Of a DNA stretch of 7,952 nucleotides, positions 6,081-7,952 are shown piece after piece (the stretch's first letter is position 1; each line of letters starts with the position of its first letter). The notes below the pieces were generated by a model, which made no database searches, was not told the origin of the DNA, and worked only from the letters and a program-made list of their open reading frames with translations. A program made the translations under genes and the position numbers. The stretch is from an uncultured Alphaproteobacteria bacterium (GTDB taxonomy: Bacteria; Pseudomonadota; Alphaproteobacteria; RF32; CAG-239), in NCBI GenBank assembly GCA_944391355.1, contig CALXTG010000187.1:1-7952 (forward strand). Reading direction: 5' to 3'.

Positions 6081-6621
6081 GACCTTGTCCTTTTTTGGTT
6101 ATTACCGTATGGAAATAAGCGCCCAGTCGCAGAGAGATATCATTGGCGATAATCTTGGCCGCGTCTTTTTCGGTTTTTTTCTGAGCCATCGTCGTTGAAT
6201 AAGGATTGGCGAGAACATCATAACCGACATCAATAACACTGTTGCCGCGCAACAGTATTTCGTCGCCTTCATTAAGATTATATTCTACCCGATAACTGAC
6301 CTTTTCACGCGTTGCGGTAATATCTTTGCGCATTGCCTGCTGAGTCACGGTCTTGTCGGTCAGATAAACATAAAGGCGATATTTCGGCCTGGCCGGCACG
6401 CCGCGCGGAGTCAGCGAATCAATCAGCTCATTGCGCACAATCTGCCCGAACCGCTCGGCAATAGCCTCAACTTTAATCTGCGACATCTCCGAACTGATGG
6501 ATGTATCAAACTCACCGTTAAAATACCAGGCATTATCATGTTTTTTTTGCACATATAACGGTTCAAAACCGCAGCCGGCAAGCAAAACAAGACTCAACGT
6601 TCCTAAAATTAATTTTTTCAC
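6055..6621 (-). CDS. lptE: LPS-assembly lipoprotein LptE
   Basis: LptE is the outer-membrane lipoprotein that plugs the LptD barrel and helps insert lipopolysaccharide into the outer leaflet. The signal peptide (KKLILGTLSLVLLAGC) ends in lipobox LAGC, followed at once by GFEPLY, the GCGF-PLY hallmark of the alphaproteobacterial family. The mature part has the usual short beta-strand and helix pattern (IVRNELIDSL, YRLYVYL, YRVEYNL) of the LptE fold. I start at the GTG at 6621, which has AAAAGG 9 bases upstream and gives a compact 17-residue signal. A TTG at 6642 with AAAGG 7 bases upstream would add seven residues (MLKRFVA) and cannot be excluded. It lies between leuS and holA and overlaps holA. 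Its presence implies an LPS-bearing outer membrane. Confidence 0.9.
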   Translation of the reverse strand: MKKLILGTLSLVLLAGCGFEPLYVQKKHDNAWYFNGEFDTSISSEMSQIKVEAIAERFGQIVRNELIDSLTPRGVPARPKYRLYVYLTDKTVTQQAMRKDITATREKVSYRVEYNLNEGDEILLRGNSVIDVGYDVLANPYSTTMAQKKTEKDAAKIIANDISLRLGAYFHTVITKKGQGLDIQTPAD

Positions 6622-6696
6622 AGCAACAAACCTTTTTAACAAATTGCCTTTATCTTTACCAGTCGCCGGCAGGACACTCTTCTTATTTATCCTCTC

Positions 6697-6818
6697 GGAG
6701 GGGGATCCAGCGTGCGTGAATAATAGGATTTGAGGGCAAAAGTACCGCAGCGTACATAGAGGTACGTGAGGACACTTTTGAACTTAAATCTGTATTAGTC
6801 ACCAGCTGGGCACCCTCC
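6697..6818. repeat. Structured hairpin repeat, copy 2 (between leuS and lptE)
   Basis: This is the second copy of the 99-base core (6709-6807), in the same orientation as copy 1. It starts the base after the leuS stop codon and fills most of the leuS-lptE gap. The outer stem is a different sequence from copy 1 but again self-complementary: GGAGGG (6697-6702) with CCCTCC (6813-6818), then CCAGC (6707-6711) with GCTGG (6805-6809). Inside, A-T of copy 1 (4956/5038) is replaced by G-C (6718/6800), and T-A (4946/5046) by C-G (6708/6808). The remaining 50 or so bases up to lptE hold only the leader of that gene. Confidence 0.82.
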
Positions 6819-7952
6819 TTATGCCACAATATTTACAATCCGATTCGGCACAACAATTACCTTGCGGATTTCTTTGCCTTCAAGCTGACGTTTGACATTA
6901 TCCAGAGCCAAAGCCGCTTTTTCGACATCAGGCTGCGGCGCGTCTTTCGGCATTTCAATCGTGCCGCGCATTTTGCCGCAGATTTGAACCGCAATCGTCA
7001 CCACATCATCCTGAGCCAACGCTTTATCGCCGGCCGGCCAATTCTCGGCGACGACCAATGTCTGATGTCCCAGTCTTGCCCACATTTCCTCAGCCAAATG
7101 CGGTGTAAACGGCGCCATCAGCAGAACCAGAATCTCATAAAGCTGCGGGTTAATTTCACTCTTTGCCGACAGATAATTAACATAGGTCATCAGCGAAGAA
7201 ACCGCGGTGTTAAACTTCATTTGGTCGATACGTTCGCTGACCTCAAGAATGCATTTATGCATTGCCCGCAAATCTTCTTTGCTCAAAACAGCCGACTTGC
7301 TGACTTTCTTAAACAAGCCGAAAACCTTGCCGACAAAGCGGTAAACACCGTTCAGACTTTCGTCCGACCACATCGCCACCTGGTCAAACGGCCCGATAAA
7401 CATTTCATACAGACGGAAAGTATCGGCGCCGTATGCATCAATAATCTCATCAGGGTTAATAACATTGCCGCGCGATTTTGACATTTTTTCGCCGTTTTCG
7501 GCCAGAATCATACCATGCGACGTCCGTTTCTGATAAGGTTCTTTCGTCGGAACCAACCCCAGATCATATAAAAACTTATGCCAGAAACGCGAATACAACA
7601 GGTGCAGCGTCGTATGCTCCATACCGCCGTTGTACCAATCAACGTTCATCCAGTAATCAAGCGCTTCCTTGGAAGCAAATTCCTTATCATTATGCGGGTC
7701 GCAGTAACGCAAGAAATACCAGGAAGAACCGGCCCAGTTCGGCATTGTATCGGTTTCGCGCCGGGCAGAACCGCCGCATTTCGGACAAGTTGTATTCAGC
7801 CAGTCGCCGGCTTTGGATAAAGGCGATTCCCCTTCGTCATTGGGATGATAATCGGGAACTTCCGGCAGCGTCAGCGGCAGTTCGCTTTCGGGAACCGGCT
7901 GCCAGCCGCATTTTTCGCAATAGACCATCGGTATCGGCTCGCCCCAGTAACG
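6819..7952 (-). CDS. leuS: Leucyl-tRNA synthetase, C-terminal 377 residues (partial)
   Basis: This class I synthetase charges tRNA-Leu with leucine in the cytoplasm. The frame enters from the right edge with RYWGEPIPMVYCEKCG, the conserved segment after the editing domain. Then come the zinc-type cysteine pairs (CEKCG and CPKCGG), the catalytic-domain stretch TMPNWAGSSWYFLRYCDP, and the signature KMSKS loop (7473-7487) in GEKMSKSRGNVINPD. After this lie the anticodon-binding helical domain (RFVGKVFGLFKK onward, MAPFTPHLAEEMW) and the small C-terminal domain ending IRKVIVVPNRIVNIVA. About the first 480-490 residues (of a usual 850-870), with the HIGH motif and most of the editing domain, lie beyond the window. 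It is the first visible gene of the leuS-lptE-holA operon; its promoter is outside. Confidence 0.97.
   Translation of the reverse strand, partial: RYWGEPIPMVYCEKCGWQPVPESELPLTLPEVPDYHPNDEGESPLSKAGDWLNTTCPKCGGSARRETDTMPNWAGSSWYFLRYCDPHNDKEFASKEALDYWMNVDWYNGGMEHTTLHLLYSRFWHKFLYDLGLVPTKEPYQKRTSHGMILAENGEKMSKSRGNVINPDEIIDAYGADTFRLYEMFIGPFDQVAMWSDESLNGVYRFVGKVFGLFKKVSKSAVLSKEDLRAMHKCILEVSERIDQMKFNTAVSSLMTYVNYLSAKSEINPQLYEILVLLMAPFTPHLAEEMWARLGHQTLVVAENWPAGDKALAQDDVVTIAVQICGKMRGTIEMPKDAPQPDVEKAALALDNVKRQLEGKEIRKVIVVPNRIVNIVA

Noticed and set aside
6984..7481. Plus-strand open frame of 165 codons opposite leuS
   Set aside because: Fully antisense to conserved LeuRS sequence, including the KMSKS region; a shadow of it.

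Overview
The window looks like a piece of an Alphaproteobacterium of fairly low G+C, possibly one of the uncultured gut-associated lineages. The lineage call rests mainly on the minus-strand gene order leuS - lptE - holA, which is typical of that class, and on the 'GCGF-PLY' lipoprotein form of LptE. The finer placement is a guess.

Right half (about 5037-7952, minus strand) is a core housekeeping operon: the C-terminal part of leucyl-tRNA synthetase (cut by the window edge), the LPS-assembly lipoprotein LptE, and the DNA polymerase III delta subunit HolA, which overlaps lptE. A 99-bp repeat unit sits in the leuS-lptE gap and again over the 3' end of holA, where it supplies the last two codons and the stop. 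The two copies are 90/99 identical, both fold into one long hairpin, and they differ by compensatory changes. A third, half-length copy lies just beyond holA.

Middle (about 1846-4742, minus strand) is an accessory operon behind a near-consensus promoter: a T4-type (GH24) lysozyme with an intact catalytic triad but no signal peptide, then two small lipoproteins with related leaders and similar C-termini, then a secreted protein with 30 cysteines. A second good promoter lies directly before the first lipoprotein. The second lipoprotein appears to carry a one-base insertion that splits its signal peptide from its start codon. The layout (cytoplasmic cell-wall hydrolase followed by separately promoted envelope lipoproteins) resembles an effector/immunity arrangement, but this is inference.

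Left part (1-1761) holds the end of an unrecognised plus-strand gene, a minus-strand multi-pass membrane protein, and, divergent from it, an exported eight-cysteine protein whose C-terminal half faintly recalls LprI-type lysozyme-inhibitor domains. This part and the middle are visibly more A+T-rich than the leuS operon and carry no genes I can assign to core metabolism.
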